DNA of 64,000 nt, taken from contig VZRS01014860.1 of NCBI GenBank assembly GCA_013398055.1, forward strand, positions 128,414 through 192,413, in the 5' to 3' direction. The position numbers and the translations under genes are program-made. Of this stretch, positions 12,013-23,879 are shown piece after piece. A model generated the notes under the pieces. It was not told where the DNA came from. It saw only the letters and a program-made list of their open reading frames with translations, and did not search any database. Position 1 is the stretch's first letter. The number at the start of each line of letters is the position of its first letter. Origin of the DNA: Ifrita kowaldi. Its lineage: Eukaryota > Chordata > Aves > Passeriformes > Cinclosomatidae.

Positions 12013-12020
12013 TTTATATA
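12013..12020 (-). promoter_or_regulatory. TATA box of putative LTR
   Basis: TATATAAA on the minus strand. It is placed as the U3 promoter of the putative LTR because of the AATAAA 57 bases downstream. Confidence 0.45.
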
Positions 12021-12248
12021 CAGGAGCAGAGCGAGCACAAGGGACCAATGATCTGAGGGCATGGGGGCCATACACAGGCGGGACTAGGGAATGGGAGCCA
12101 ATGGGGAAACTCTGGGGGAGTGGTGAGAGGTAAAGGCCAATGGGGGAACAGGGAGAGGAGAACTTTTTAGGGCATGAAACAGATAAGGTAGCAAGAGGGC
12201 GGAGGGGCCACGGGTCAACCAGGGAACCAGAACTGGGGTAGATTAACA

Positions 12249-13429
12249 TAGCAGAACAATGCATGCTGGGGGAAGCCTTTTCTGTTCACCCTAACCTGTG
12301 GAAAAACTGATACCAGGGACTGTCTCACCAGCAGACTCTCTTTGTCCCTTGTATTGTAGGCTCACTGACCACCACACCATGCTACAACCAACACCAGATG
12401 AAATGCAAGGCATTGAAATGCAGTGCTCAGGTTTCTGGGGAAGAGATCAGAATGGGCGTGCTTGTTCTGTACCACAGGAGAGGAGTGAGCACAGGAGATG
12501 GAGACAACCTTCTGACCCTGTCCACCTCGACAGAGTACTTTCATCTCAGCTAAAAATATCACATTAAGGTAAATGGTCCACTTAACAGCTCTCTTTTCTC
12601 TTAGGTCAGGTATTTTCTAAGCACTTTAAAATATGATTATTTCTGAGAATGTTGTTGCTGTTTGGTATGTCTTATGAGGATACTGGAAAGTCTGGTAAAC
12701 CAAATTTGGGGTGATAAAAGACACAGGATCAATATAAAAATTCTTTACCTGTTCTCTATTCCCACACTTTGGTTTTTGTTCAGCAGATTCTCTTGGTAAT
12801 ATTTCCCCAGGTCTGGGGAACCGCAGGGCAGAGATCCAACTATGAAGGTCTCAGTGATACAGGCTGTGCTCAGGTACTGCCAGGTAACCACTGCCTACTC
12901 TGAGTGACATCTCTGAGCATCTGGCATCTCTGGTGGGCTAGGGAGGCAAGGCAGGTCTGTGTCGTGATCCTTCAGTTCCCTCTTGTCGGTGATAAATTGC
13001 AGATTTCTGTCTGCAGGGGAGGGGGAGTTCAACCTACTACAGGGAGGAAGGTTGTAAGAGCTCAGCCTGCCTCGCTCCCTGCGTGGTGCACAGCAGCTCA
13101 CCAGGCTGCAGCTCTGCTCTTTGCTCCTTCCTTGGTTTAAGTTCCAGTTCTCCCCTCTCATGCCACTGGGTTTAGGGTCTGGGGCTGTCGTGAGGGGTGC
13201 CTAAATTTAAACTGCTGAAAATGTGGAAACGCAATGTGTCTGAAGAGGCATCCCTAACATTTGCTGGAGGAACTTGAAGTGAAACATTACTTCTCTTTCA
13301 GATAAGCTACAACTTAATATAGAACCCACAACTGAATATAGAGGAATGCAAAGAAACTAGGGTAGTAATCAAGCAGCATGTCAAATGGTTCATTCCAAAA
13401 GTACAGAGCATTGCCAGGGAGGGAGGCTC
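12249..13429. other. Unassigned non-coding DNA
   Basis: No gene or named repeat is recognised. Short open frames exist on both strands (12298-12567, 12362-12562, 12895-13161) without motifs. Part of the interval could be unrecognised retroviral or older repeat sequence. Confidence 0.4.
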
Positions 13430-14520
13430 CTGAATGATTAGAACCAGAGAAAAACAGGTCTGGAAGGGACTTCAGGAGGTCATGTAGTCACTTCCCTGGC
13501 CCCCAGCCAGTTTGGTTATATGTGTGTTGTTCCTGACAGATGTTAGCCTAAATTGTTGAGACCGCCAGTGACAGAGGCTCCACTTCTTCCCCAGGCAATC
13601 TATTCTAGTGCTTCCCTAATTGTACCATTAGAAAGTTTTCCCTAATGCCTCAGAAAATTTTTATACACTTCCTTTGCAGCAGCTGAACTCCAGTGCTTCT
13701 TGACCTATCCCCTGCAGATGCAGAGGGCAGGTTATGCCTTTCCTCCTCACAGCAGCCTTTATGTACTAAAAAGCTGTTACCGTCCCCTCCCCCATCTGTT
13801 TTTCTTGAGACCACACCAAGCTAATTCCTTCACTATTTCCTCCAAGGTCATGCTTTTTTAGATCTCTTGTTGCTTTCCTTTGGACATTCTCAAATTTGTC
13901 CACATAAGTCTCAAATTACAGCCATTGCTGAGGAAAAAATACATAGTATTTCTCTAAGTATCTCTCTTCAGCTCTACTTTTTTACATTTTTTTTACCCCA
14001 CACAATGTTTGCCTTTTTCATGACACAGCTTTGTTTAATTTTGTTCTCAGATTTGTGATCAATCCTGTCAAAGTGCAGCACCTTGCATTTTCACCGTGGA
14101 AATTCATCTTGTGTGTTTTCCAGGCCATTTCACTGGTTTCCCAAGGGCACTTTGAATTCTAAAGCACTCCTGCAATGTGCTTGCAACTCCTCCCAACAGT
14201 ATAATCTGCTGAGTTACCTAGCAAGTCTCCTTTCCCATCATCCAGACAGTGATAACACTGGGCAAAACTGACTCTGGCATCCCACGTCATTCTGTCCAAG
14301 GCATCCATTCACTTACAGAGCAAACCTTTCCAACTGACCTGCAGGTACAGGTACCAGAACAGCTTACAAACAGCACAGAAACTAGATTGCTTTCTTGTGA
14401 AATTTGCGATGTAGAACTGTCAAAACCTGATTAAATCAAAGATAGCTGCTATCCAGTGCTTCTCCCCTTGTTTCAGATGATTTGTACTTGGTAGATCCAA
14501 GCTGCATATTAACCTTTTCA
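13430..14520 (-). mobile_element. Ancient CR1-like LINE, long internal and 3' segment
   Basis: The plus strand runs parallel to the antisense of an old CR1 lineage (CR1-L/X-like). Landmarks are GGACATTCTCAAATTTGTCCACAT (13882 on), TTTGCCTTTTTCATGACA (about 14009), TTGTGATCAATCCTGTCAAAG (14053 on), CACCTTGCATTTTCACCG (14079 on), TCCTGCAATGTGCTTGCAACTCCTCCCA (14167 on) and GTAGATCCAAGCTGCATATTAACC (14491 on). They occur in the right order for the ORF2 region. Indels and stops have destroyed the frame. This is the longest repeat in the window and much older than the copies at 10.5, 17 and 26 kb. Confidence 0.65.
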
Positions 14521-15320
14521 CCTTTCAGTTCCTCCCAAGAAGTTTTGTTTGCTTATTTGTGAAGTATTTTTCAGAGACTGCATTTAAGCTGACATCTCCA
14601 TGATCCTCTGACTCTACTTTCTCTGTCTTTTCATAGTCCCTTCCTTTCCCCTGACCTTTTCCAGACTCTTGGTAACCCAGCTGCTTCTTGCAAGGCCTCA
14701 GTGATAACTGCTGACAAGTCAGAGATATTCTTGTGTCAGACAAGGAAGCTCAGCCAGTTGTAAAGGTGAGCCTACCTAATTCCTCTCTGGTTTGCTCTTT
14801 CCTTTTGTCCTTGGAATTAATGACATTAACCACCTGATCACTGCTGTAGGGATGATAGATGGAAAAAAAAGTCATTAAACACTATGACCTTCATCTCTAC
14901 GTTTCCCACTCCACCAGTCTTTTCCTTACTAGAAAAGTATAGTGATTTCCTCTTGTCCTTGATGCCTCTGTTCTTACATGCTTTTGCTTTCATACCCGCC
15001 TTTAGTAATCTCACCTACTGTTTACTTTCTGCATTTCCTCTTGGGCCTGAGATCAGTGAAGAGCTCATGATTTTGCTGAATTTGTATCTTTTTATGGATG
15101 ACTTCTTCCTCTGATTCTTTGAGAAGTTGCCAGCTCGTTTCATCTTTTCCTTCCACAAGACTTTGCCTACCAATCCTTTGCAGTTACTGAAGTTTACCAT
15201 CTTGCATTTCATTTTTTTCATTCTCTTTATAAAGATCTTAAACTTTGTCACTTCACGTTCACTCTCATACAAGTTGTGGTTTTTATTCTCAACACCTCCT
15301 TCTCTATCGTCATGTGAATA
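14521..15320 (-). mobile_element. Probable upstream continuation of the ancient CR1
   Basis: Weaker parallels to the same LINE continue: GCCTACCAATCCTTTGCAGTTACTGAAG (about 15165-15192) and TTAAACTTTGTCACTTCACGTTCACT (about 15238-15263) resemble antisense CR1 text further into ORF2. Between 14521 and 15150 I see little that can be matched, so the join may contain other sequence. The open frames at 14884-15114, 15015-15362 and 15127-15321 are best explained as AT-rich leftovers. Confidence 0.3.
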
Positions 15321-15372
15321 GGGGAGATTTCCTTGATCCTTAATGTGGGGAGATTTCCTCAACCCTTAGTGC
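15321..15372. repeat. Imperfect 26-bp tandem repeat (2 copies)
   Basis: GGGGAGATTTCCTTGATCCT and GGGGAGATTTCCTCAACCCT begin two adjacent 26-base units (15321-15346 and 15347-15372) with a few mismatches. It lies at the edge of the presumed retroviral leader. Confidence 0.8.
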
Positions 15373-15575
15373 TTGACTTGTCTGTCAGCTCCCCAGGAAA
15401 ACCAAAACCCTTGTGCCTGAGCAGTCTGTGAGCATCCTGTTATGGGGACCCTTCGCTGAGCAGTCCTGCTGGATAGGACAGTTCCACTGGCTTATTCAGG
15501 GAAATACACAACAGCATAAGAGACACCCCTCAGTGGGTTTTCCCACTTTATGACCCATCAGTGGATCTTCCACTT
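15373..15575 (-). mobile_element. Possible retroviral leader sequence
   Basis: This stretch lies directly downstream, in minus-strand terms, of the LTR at 15576-16132, where the primer-binding site and leader of a provirus would be. A TGG trinucleotide follows the proposed LTR end after three bases, as in many primer-binding sites, but I cannot match the next bases to a tRNA. No gag-like protein is visible. It could equally be older flanking DNA. Confidence 0.25.
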
Positions 15576-15631
15576 TGTTCGAGTATGTTCCCTGCTGCCG
15601 GCGACTGCCGACAGTTTACGGAATAACACTC

Positions 15632-15637
15632 TTTATT
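15632..15637 (-). terminator. Polyadenylation signal of the second LTR
   Basis: AATAAA on the minus strand, within ATTAATAAAGAGTGTTATTCC. A T-rich/GT context and the LTR end follow within about 55 bases. Confidence 0.5.
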
Positions 15638-15879
15638 AATGTAAAATTGTGACAGGTTAAGGTTCAAGGATTGCTGGTGATAGTATCTGACTTCAAAAAT
15701 GTATTCAAACTGATACACAGACAAGCTCTAATCCCCAATAAAAGTATTCAGCACACGCAGAGTAGGGTTCTTACCCAACAGGCAGGTTCTGTGGGGGAGA
15801 AGGCAGGTTCAGCCCTGGATCGACTGATCCCAGCAGTTACAATGGAGTCTTCCCTAACTTTTTCCCCATTCTTGACTTA

Positions 15880-15887
15880 CTTTTATA
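15880..15887 (-). promoter_or_regulatory. TATA box of the second LTR
   Basis: TATAAAAG on the minus strand, about 245 bases from the proposed U3 start. Confidence 0.5.
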
Positions 15888-16132
15888 CTATTTCTTAAGG
15901 TGGGGCTTGAGTGACTTTAGCCATAAATACCTTTGTTACTGATCGGTGTAAGTCTCTCTCTTCACTCTTAAAGATAAATTCAATAAAATATAGAGCACAG
16001 GCCCAGTGGGGGGTGGTTGTAGCTCGGACGTGGGTAACTTTGGGATGGAGGTGTGAGTTAATATTATAATTGGGTTATAATGAACCGAGTTTATCCAAGG
16101 ACAGTGATTTCAGTACAGTTTTTGGCTCAACA

Positions 16133-17004
16133 GTAAGGCACCTTCTCCTGTCTCCCTTGGCTGACAGGTGCTCTGCAGTTTCTCAACAGCAAACTACCAC
16201 CGAGTTCCCCTTTCTGCAAAGATTTTTACAGAGCCTGGCTGTGGTGTCTCCAGTTGCTCCATCCTCCGTTCCTCCCCCTTAGCAGGTGCTTCTGGTTGCA
16301 GATTGTGTGGGCAGAATCATCGTGGAGCACGCCAACCTCATTCCATCCAGGGTGCAGCAGCCTTATTTTAACCTATGATTTCTGTACTGTTATAACTCCC
16401 ATTAGGATGTGAATATAACTTCTCAGTTTCCTCTGATTTTACCCCCAGCCATCTTTCCATGAGGTCCCAGCCGTCTTTTCATAGGGATCAAAATAGATTT
16501 TACTGTTTCTTCTTTATCAAAAATTGTCTTTCAAGGAGTGACAGAATGTCTCTCTCTGTATTATTTCCCTTTCTTATAGTTAAAATACCTCACTTCTCCC
16601 AAATCTATTTTAGTATGATTCTGCTAATAAGACCTTGTATGACTGTGTTGTTAATGTGATCTGCTCTAGAAGGCTCCCCTTCCTCTACAAAGTAAGCCTC
16701 CTTTTCTTCCTTAATCATTTTAAGAGACTGCCGGAGGTCTTAATCCCTCTACCTCCTGATGAATTTAGGAGCTGAGGGTATGTAATGCAATAGCTTCTCT
16801 CTTCCCCGTCCCTGTCTTTGCAGAATGATTTATAAATTATATTAATATTCAGATAATTTTAAAGAATCAGACTATTCTTTGTAGATTTTAGGGTTAGATT
16901 CTGAGACTTCCCTCCTCTGACCAAGGTTTATGGCTGCGAAGGGTACCCACAGATATCCAGATGTGAGGCAGCAATCTGCCTACGTGAAATAACCATGTGT
17001 TTTT
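16133..17004. other. Unassigned non-coding DNA
   Basis: No gene or repeat is named with confidence. It lies between a putative LTR and a CR1. Short open frames at 16070-16371 are partly within the LTR and have no motif. Confidence 0.4.
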
Positions 17005-17746
17005 CCAAGGAAAACAATATCCGGTATCAACACACGCTGGGGATGAACAGATCCAGAGCAGCCCTGCTGAGAAGGACTTGGGGATGCTGGTGGGTGAGAG
17101 GCTGGACATGACCCAGCAACGTGCACTTGCGCCCCAGAAAGCCAAACGTGTCCTGGGCTGCATCCAAAGCAGCGTGGGCAGCAGGACGAAGGACAGGATT
17201 CTGCCCCTCTGCTCTGCTCTGGTGAGACCCCACCTGCAGTGCTGCATCCAGCTCTGGGGTACCCAGCACAGGAAGGACATGGACCTGTTGCAGCAAGTCT
17301 GGAGGAGGCCACCAAGGTGACTGGAGAGATGGAGCACCTCTCCTATGAGGAAAGGCTGAGAAAACTGGGATTGTCCAGCCTGGGAAAGAAAAGGCTTCAG
17401 GGTGACCCAATTTTGGCTCTCCAGTGCCTTACAGGAAAGATGAAGAGAGACTATTTACAAGAGCATTTAGTGACGGAACAAGGGGGAATCAATTCAAATT
17501 GAAAGATACTAGGTTTAGATTAGATATTAGGAAATAATTCTTTACTGTGAGGGTGGTGAGGCACTGGAACAGGTTGTTCAGGGAAGTTGTGGTTGCCACA
17601 TTTTTGGAGGTATTCAAGGCCAGGTGGGATGGAACTCTGAGCAGCCTGGTCTAGCTGAAGGTGTCCCTGCCCACAGCAGGGGGGTGAAACTAGATGATCT
17701 TCAAGGCCCCTTTCCAACCCCAAAAATTCTATTATTCTATTATTTT
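17005..17746 (+). mobile_element. CR1 LINE 3' end with ORF2 C-terminal relic (740 bp)
   Basis: The plus strand encodes the last third of CR1 ORF2. AEKDLGMLVGERLDMTQQ, CIQSSVGSRTKDRILPLCSA and LVRPHLQCCIQLWG are the usual conserved blocks after the reverse transcriptase core. A frameshift follows before HLSYEERLRKLGLSSLGKKR. The 3' UTR has CAGGTTGTTCAGGGAAGTTGTGG and ends TAGATGATCTTCAAGGCCCCTTTCCAACC and an ATTCTATT repeat (about 17727-17746). It is 5'-truncated within ORF2 and no longer able to make protein. Antisense open frames at 16894-17410 are shadows of it. Confidence 0.93.
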
Positions 17747-20700
17747 CTGAAATGGAGGATCCAGAGTTCAACATAAGGTCTTAAAATTCCCCCAAATGTC
17801 ATTTGGAGACAGAAGTCCCCGATCTCACCCCTCCCTTCTTAAGCAACCCAGCAGGGAGACCTCAGCCTCTGCTCAAGAGATTTTCCTCTCACTCACCATA
17901 TTTTCTCCCATGAACAAAAAAACCTCAAATCTGCTCTTGTGGAATTCCCAGGCTGTGGTCTCAAGGCTATATTGTTACGTGTACACGGAGCTGCCATTAG
18001 CTCTAATAATGTGTGCATTGTTCAGGGTGCAAACAGAGAGCTCTGCTGCCACCACCCATTAGAGTGAGTAGTGCCTTCTGACTTCAGCAGCCCCAGCAGT
18101 CGCCTGAGGAACCAAGGCTTGCCAAAATTTGTACCTAATGCTTCTATTTTTCACAGCACAGAGCTGCTCAGTCTTGAGGAGACTCTGCAGACTTAGGTAG
18201 TGGGAAGGATGACAGAAGCTGTCTTCATCTGATGACAGTGTCTGGCTGGTCAGTGAGAAAGACGCAGAAGTGCCAAAGGAAAGCACTGTTTCTTTCTCAG
18301 AAAAGCCATGTGGTACAGCTGCCTGCATAGCAAGGAGAGGTCTGGCTGAGTAACAGAGGCTGGGCAGAACATCTGTTTTGTGTTTCCCAGGCTTCTGACA
18401 GCAAAACAGAGTTATTCTGGGGGTTTTGCGAGTCTTGCAGTCATTTTAAACAATGTTTTTGCCAAGTTTTCCACTTTTTGTTAATAAGATTGCTCTTGAT
18501 ATCAAGACATGACTTTACTTCAGGAAAAAAGTCATAAATGTCTGCCATTACCTACATTCCCTCACACTACCTTTTTTTTTGTTTGTTTTCCCACCAAGCT
18601 TTTAAATATCCATTCAAGAACTTTGTGAGAATTTCTGCTGGTGATAAAAGCAGAAAGATTTCTTTCATGAACAAATGAATGGTTTCTCTTAGAAGAGAAT
18701 TACATATGCTGCTGCCTTATTTTTTCCCTCCCCCTCTAACTCTTGGTTTCCAGATGTAGTGAAAGCTGGTTTGAGCAGAAGAACATATGTTTTCAGCATG
18801 AATTCTGTTGGCAGAGCACTGCTGCACAGTACTGCGGAGTTGCTGCAAGCCATCCCTGACCAGCATACATGTATAATGTGCTCTAGAAATTATCATGCTT
18901 CATTCTTATCCTCCTCCCCCTACCTTCAGCAAGTTTTACTTTAATGCAACACTCTAGGCTTCGTGCTCTATTCTGCTGCTGAACACCTGAGTGCTCCTAT
19001 CAATAAAAACGTTACAAACTGAGCTCTCCCAGACACAGGGAAAAGGCAGCTAACTTTAATCCATCCCTTCAGCATCCTGCTTCTTTGATCTGCATCTGAG
19101 GCATGTGGCCATTCATATTTGTTAATTAAAAAAATAAATTGTATTGTCCAGTGTTCTACTTATAGGTTGAAAGAGTTATTACGAAGGAAGAACCTTACAT
19201 GTGGTTCTCAGTGTTTATGGAGATCTTCCTCTCTGCATATTAAAAATGAATACGATTCTTTATATTTGTCTGGCAATGTTTAGCTCCAGCCAACTTTGGA
19301 CCAGCTTCTGGCTCACTTGGTCTTTTTTGAATAGTCTCTTGCTCCACGAGGAGTAGATTTATGTTGGGACTAAGTACAATTCAGCAAGAGCAAGTGTGCC
19401 AAAATCTAGTCCTATAGTAACATCACAAGGCAACTGTACTATAAACATGTCTTATCTTAGCAAGCAATATATCAGAATGATAATGTTTCCATTAAATATA
19501 TTTTCAATGACAGAAGGTTAGAATCACACTTTGTTCAGTCATAGATGCTTGGCTGAGTCATCTGCTAACTTGCTGCTTGCCTTACTTCTGTCATATATTA
19601 TCCGTGAATGAACACAGCAATTTCCATCCCTATTATTCTTTGGGTTCAATCACTTAGTGCACTCCACGAGGCAGCTTTGAGGCTGTCTTTCCATCATATC
19701 CTCTATTACTTCAGCTGCCTACTGAATTATCAAACCAGCAATCCATAAAGCCCTTACAGCTCATATTAATTATCAGAAACTGATGAGATATAAGAACATT
19801 AATTGAATCCTTTCATCTGCTTTTAAATACAAACCCAGCCCAAGATGGGATATGCTGTTGTGCATATGGTGCTGGGTAGCAGAACTGAAGGTGTTTGGAT
19901 AATTAGTATTGTTTCACTTGGCTTAATTTGTCACATAATATAAATAACAGTAGACTCTGGTTGTACATCCGAAGACAACACTGTTTGTTAGATTATTTTC
20001 TCCAAAGTATTTTGTGTGTCTTGAACAATTATTCTGGGGAAACACAATGCTACCTTTTTGAAACTGAGGACTAGGCAAAAGTTTTGTTTGTGGGAATGCA
20101 GTTTATAAAGAGAGGAAGGGATATGCTGGTGTATGGCTAGATGTGGTGACAGACTTGGAATGGGGTAAGCTGTTGCCATGTCTGATTTGAGATGTGAGCA
20201 TGTGGATGCATTTCCTATACCATAATGCCAAAGCAAGACAGATGAGCTGAAAGATCTTCAGAAAACTGGAAGTCAATGCATCTTTTAAACCCAAGTGCTG
20301 ATTTACAATAAGAATGTTATGTTTCATTTCCCCAGTTCTCCTGAAAACAAACAACATGAAAATATTTGCAGATGACTCCAGGCCTGCTTTTTCAGGCCAG
20401 CAAGTGGCAGTCATGGTTTAGGCCAGTAGGGATGTAAGTTGGTAAAGCAGGACATACATTGGACTTGAAAGCCCAGAATTTAAAGTTCGGACCCAGAAGT
20501 TGTGCTGCCCTGCTAGCTGATCCTATAGGCACAGAAACTCCATATGGGCTTGGCATCTGCATGCAGGTTATTTCCTGAACGTTAGGCCAGAGCAGCTGGC
20601 TGTTTCCTTGGCCCATCAGAGCCGTCAGGAGCAAGGCACTAAGGAAGACAGGTAGGGAACTAAGTTCTTATAGTATGCCTCATATTCGCCAACAAATTCA

Positions 20701-22565
20701 TGCCATAAAAGTCACAGGAGACATTTAAAGACCATGGTGCACTGGCTTTCCAGCCCTTCGTCTTTCTAGAACAGCAAAGGTAGGACGGTCATTCATGACA
20801 GTGTGGACATTTCATTTTCCTCTTGTGCCTGTATGAGAGCAAATTTAACGTTGTCTCTTGGAGAGGAGAGCACATAAACTTTAAGCCACAGGGTGCTGAA
20901 GAGGAATTTTCCCAACTCTGATGTTGAAGCCGTGTTACCATGCAGCATATAAATCATCTTTCTTTGGATTAGGAAAACACAAAAAGTTGAGATTGCAGCC
21001 CACTGTTCAGGCCTCTCTCCTGTGGCAGGAGTGGTTTGAAATTTTTAAGTGAATGTTAATTTGAGGTTCAGAAATAGAATTTAAAATAAGCATAAATAAA
21101 GGTACATATAAAAAAAGTATAAGCTGTGAAACAAAGCCAGTAAACACCATTTAAAGAGATGATGTAGATGAAAAGTGGATGTATAGATGCCTACATATAC
21201 TTCCAACAACTCACTACACCCCAGGGAGCCGGCTGAGGCAACTCCTCTGCCTGAAACAGGAAAAAGACTTGTACAGAGCCTGTAACAGCTCCAAAGACCA
21301 AACTCTGAAGACTGGAAAACATTTCTAGCAAAGTTAATCATGCTAAAACACTCAAGCTGCTTCACTTCTTGTGCACAACAGGCAGTCAGATAAGCCACAG
21401 TCTGGTGCTGGTAAGGTTGTCTCTGAACTTCTGGGGACTCAGCAGGCTGCAAAGGGCATGGGAGATCCTGACACTTGCAGTGGGAGGAGGACATCCAGCC
21501 TCCCTATGCAGATCTGCATGGCCTGGGGAAACTGGGAACCTGCTTTTAGGGCTCAAATCCTCTTACAAAGTCAGAAATCATGAATAACCAACAAGATCTC
21601 ACAGCAGCTGAATTCTTGGTGAGATGTTGGGTGGTTTTTTTCCCTCCTGAAAAAGAGAAATTGAAAATGAGGCTCTGCTGCTCAAAGACCATGTGGAAAC
21701 TTTCTCTTTGTGGTTTCCACTGATGTTAGAGTAGCTCTAAGGAAAGCCTGGGACTGAAGCCTAAACCTAAGGGGCAGATTTGAGACCTTGCAGATGGGAG
21801 AGAGCTGTAATATTATTCCTGGACAAAAAACCCCTCAAATTTATACCTCCACCCTTCTGTTTATGCATGGAGGAAGGCCCATTGGAGTAAGACAAACAAG
21901 CAGCTGTAGTTAATCCCACTGAGAGGAAGGACATACGTAGTCCTGCATTCACCATCCACATCCCAAATTCCTGTGTACCTGCTTACAGCTGGGCCAGACC
22001 TTTGGAACATCTCTTGAACTTGCATCTTCAACCTGCAGCAAGATACCACATCTGTTATTATCACTGTGGGCCATCCATCCTGTCCAAGACAGGTAACGAT
22101 CTGAGACCTCAACAAATTCTTTAAAACATGAGCAAAGATTTTTTGGGGGGTCTCTGAAATGCCAGGACTTACTCTGGCACAGCGTGAAAAGAGGCACAAC
22201 AGAAGCCAATGGAATGGCTTAGGCAAGCAGGCATTTGTGTAACTCACAGAAACAGGAACCAGAGTAAGACCAGAACAATAAATGGTCTCTAATAAATAGA
22301 TCTAATATTTACTGATAACTTCTGTTTAAAACATTCTCAAATCAACCTAGAAGTATTTATTCACCTATCCAAGTCCTCAGGTCATTTGGCTGTGAGAAGA
22401 AAAACTGAGATATTGTTAGTACACAGGCTTGCTTAAGAGTCACAGCCTCATAATTTCTTCTACCCTGAGATAAACACTGCATTTGCTTCTTGATAGTCTA
22501 TTTTTGTATGTGAAATTGCTTTGCATTAGCTTTACACACAAAATAGACACTGTCTTGTATCTGTT
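17747..22565. other. Unassigned unique non-coding DNA
   Basis: About 4.8 kb with no recognised gene, RNA or repeat family. The block at 19650-19960 is AT-rich with several TAATTA/ATTAAT motifs and looks like ordinary or conserved non-coding DNA; conservation cannot be judged from one sequence. Short open frames on both strands (for example 21081-21494 minus and 21861-22247 minus) show no motif. Confidence 0.5.
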
Positions 22566-22635
22566 AGAAGAAAAATAAACAAAAAACCCAAACAAACCAA
22601 AACAAGCAAACAAAAACCCAAACAAAAACACAAGA
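22566..22635. repeat. A/C-rich low-complexity (CAAA-type) tract
   Basis: A run of ACAAAAAACCCAAACAAACC-type sequence, almost free of G and T. The minus-strand frame rich in Phe, Leu and Gly across it is not a gene. Confidence 0.85.
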
Positions 22636-23879
22636 CCCAGAAGAAAGGGATCCTTCTCAGTGTCGTAAGGGTTGCAGTCCCGGATACTGTTTCCAAGTGA
22701 ATATCCTGCAGATTTATTCCACCAAGCAGTATGTTTCCATGGTCAGTTTTTAAGATCAAAGAACACGAGGGGTGTGGTTCAATGATGGCAGGAGATGGAG
22801 CATGAAAATGCATGTAGTAGCCTATCTCACAACATAGCTGTGAATAAATTACGATGGGAAATTAAGAGTTGTTTAAAGTCAAAAAAGGGAGTTTGGTTCT
22901 CAAATAGCCTGAAACAACACAGCTCTCTGAAATGGGGCAGGTGATGCACATGTCCATGACAGCAGGGGACAACTTGGGACCCAGGAGCTCCATTTCAGAC
23001 ATGTTTTTGTATTTGTATATTTAGATGAATGTTCTTCTTCATCTCATTTTTTACATGGTTGGATTTGCAAGCGGGATGCAAAACTGATGTCTTTACTGAG
23101 TGGAGAAATAGAGACAATATAGGATTTTGATCAGAGAGAAAAGTAGAAAAATAATTTACAGAGCCAATTATTTCTTTTATCAAGTCACGTGAGTGTAACA
23201 GATATTAAGGTAAGATTTAGCAGTTTATATAGCAAAACTATTCAAAGAAATAGGTTTACCTGTGACACAAAAACCTTCTCTAATAGTTTTCCATTACATT
23301 AGGGTCAAGAGGGAAATCCCAGAAATACTTCACAGGGATAATTCTGGACTCTCTATGTGAAAAAATTTATAGTGAGAATTTGGTATTATGCAAGTTTTCC
23401 ATTCTCATGAGAAACTATTCCTTGATGTCTCTGCACATACATTATTTTATTTGCATTTCAAAGGACCTCAACCAAGGTAAGTGCCCCTTGTTTCAAGACC
23501 ACAACAAGTTCATAGTGAGAAATTGTCTCAGAGAAGTTACAGTAACCTGAGCTGCAGTATCCTGCTGCACACCCAAAACTGCTATTCTGAGATGTAACTA
23601 TAATAATGTAAGTAGGAAAAAGAGGCTGCTCCAGCCTCCAAACTAACGTGGAGTTTTAACCATAATTCCTGTAGCTGTGAGAATGTGTAAATGGCATAAG
23701 AGGACAGGAGGAAATTTTCCTTCTGCAGAATTCATTTTCTGGTTAAGAGTGGAGCTACTGTATAGGTAAAGGTGTAAGCACAAATGTCAGCAGTGAGCAG
23801 CCAATGACTAACCTGTTGTTGCCAACAGAAAATGTACTTTCAGCTTGTACTGTTTTATTCTTGTAATGACCTATTCTAA
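22636..23879. other. Unassigned non-coding DNA
   Basis: No gene or repeat is recognised. CCAAG|GTAAGTG at 23472-23482 is a good splice-donor sequence, but the only nearby acceptor would leave a 14-base exon, so no exon is called. Confidence 0.5.

Larger units (their letters stand above)
11895..12248 (-). mobile_element. Putative solo LTR of an endogenous retrovirus
   Basis: In minus-strand orientation a TATATAAA box (12013-12020) is followed 57 bases later by AATAAA (11951-11956), the promoter-to-polyadenylation spacing of a compact LTR. The 230 bases upstream of the TATA box would be U3. The limits are set to the nearest TG...CA pair: minus-strand TGTTAATC at 12248 and ...GACCCA at 11895. 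They are approximate, because no target-site duplication could be found. No retroviral gene lies beside it. The family is not identified. Confidence 0.5.
15576..16132 (-). mobile_element. Putative LTR of an endogenous retrovirus (557 bp)
   Basis: On the minus strand the segment starts TGTTGAGCC and ends CGAACA, so it has TGTT...AACA ends like most retroviral LTRs. A TATAAAAG box lies at 15880-15887 and AATAAAGAG at 15629-15637, with about 55 bases of U5 beyond. U3 would be about 245 bases. The roughly 240-base TATA-to-AATAAA distance implies a long R region. No target-site duplication is visible, no second LTR is present in the window, and no retroviral protein was recognised. The family is not identified. 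Confidence 0.55.

Noticed and set aside
16894..17410. Minus-strand open frames of 111-147 codons
   Set aside because: They are exact shadows of the plus-strand CR1 ORF2 relic at 17005-17746.
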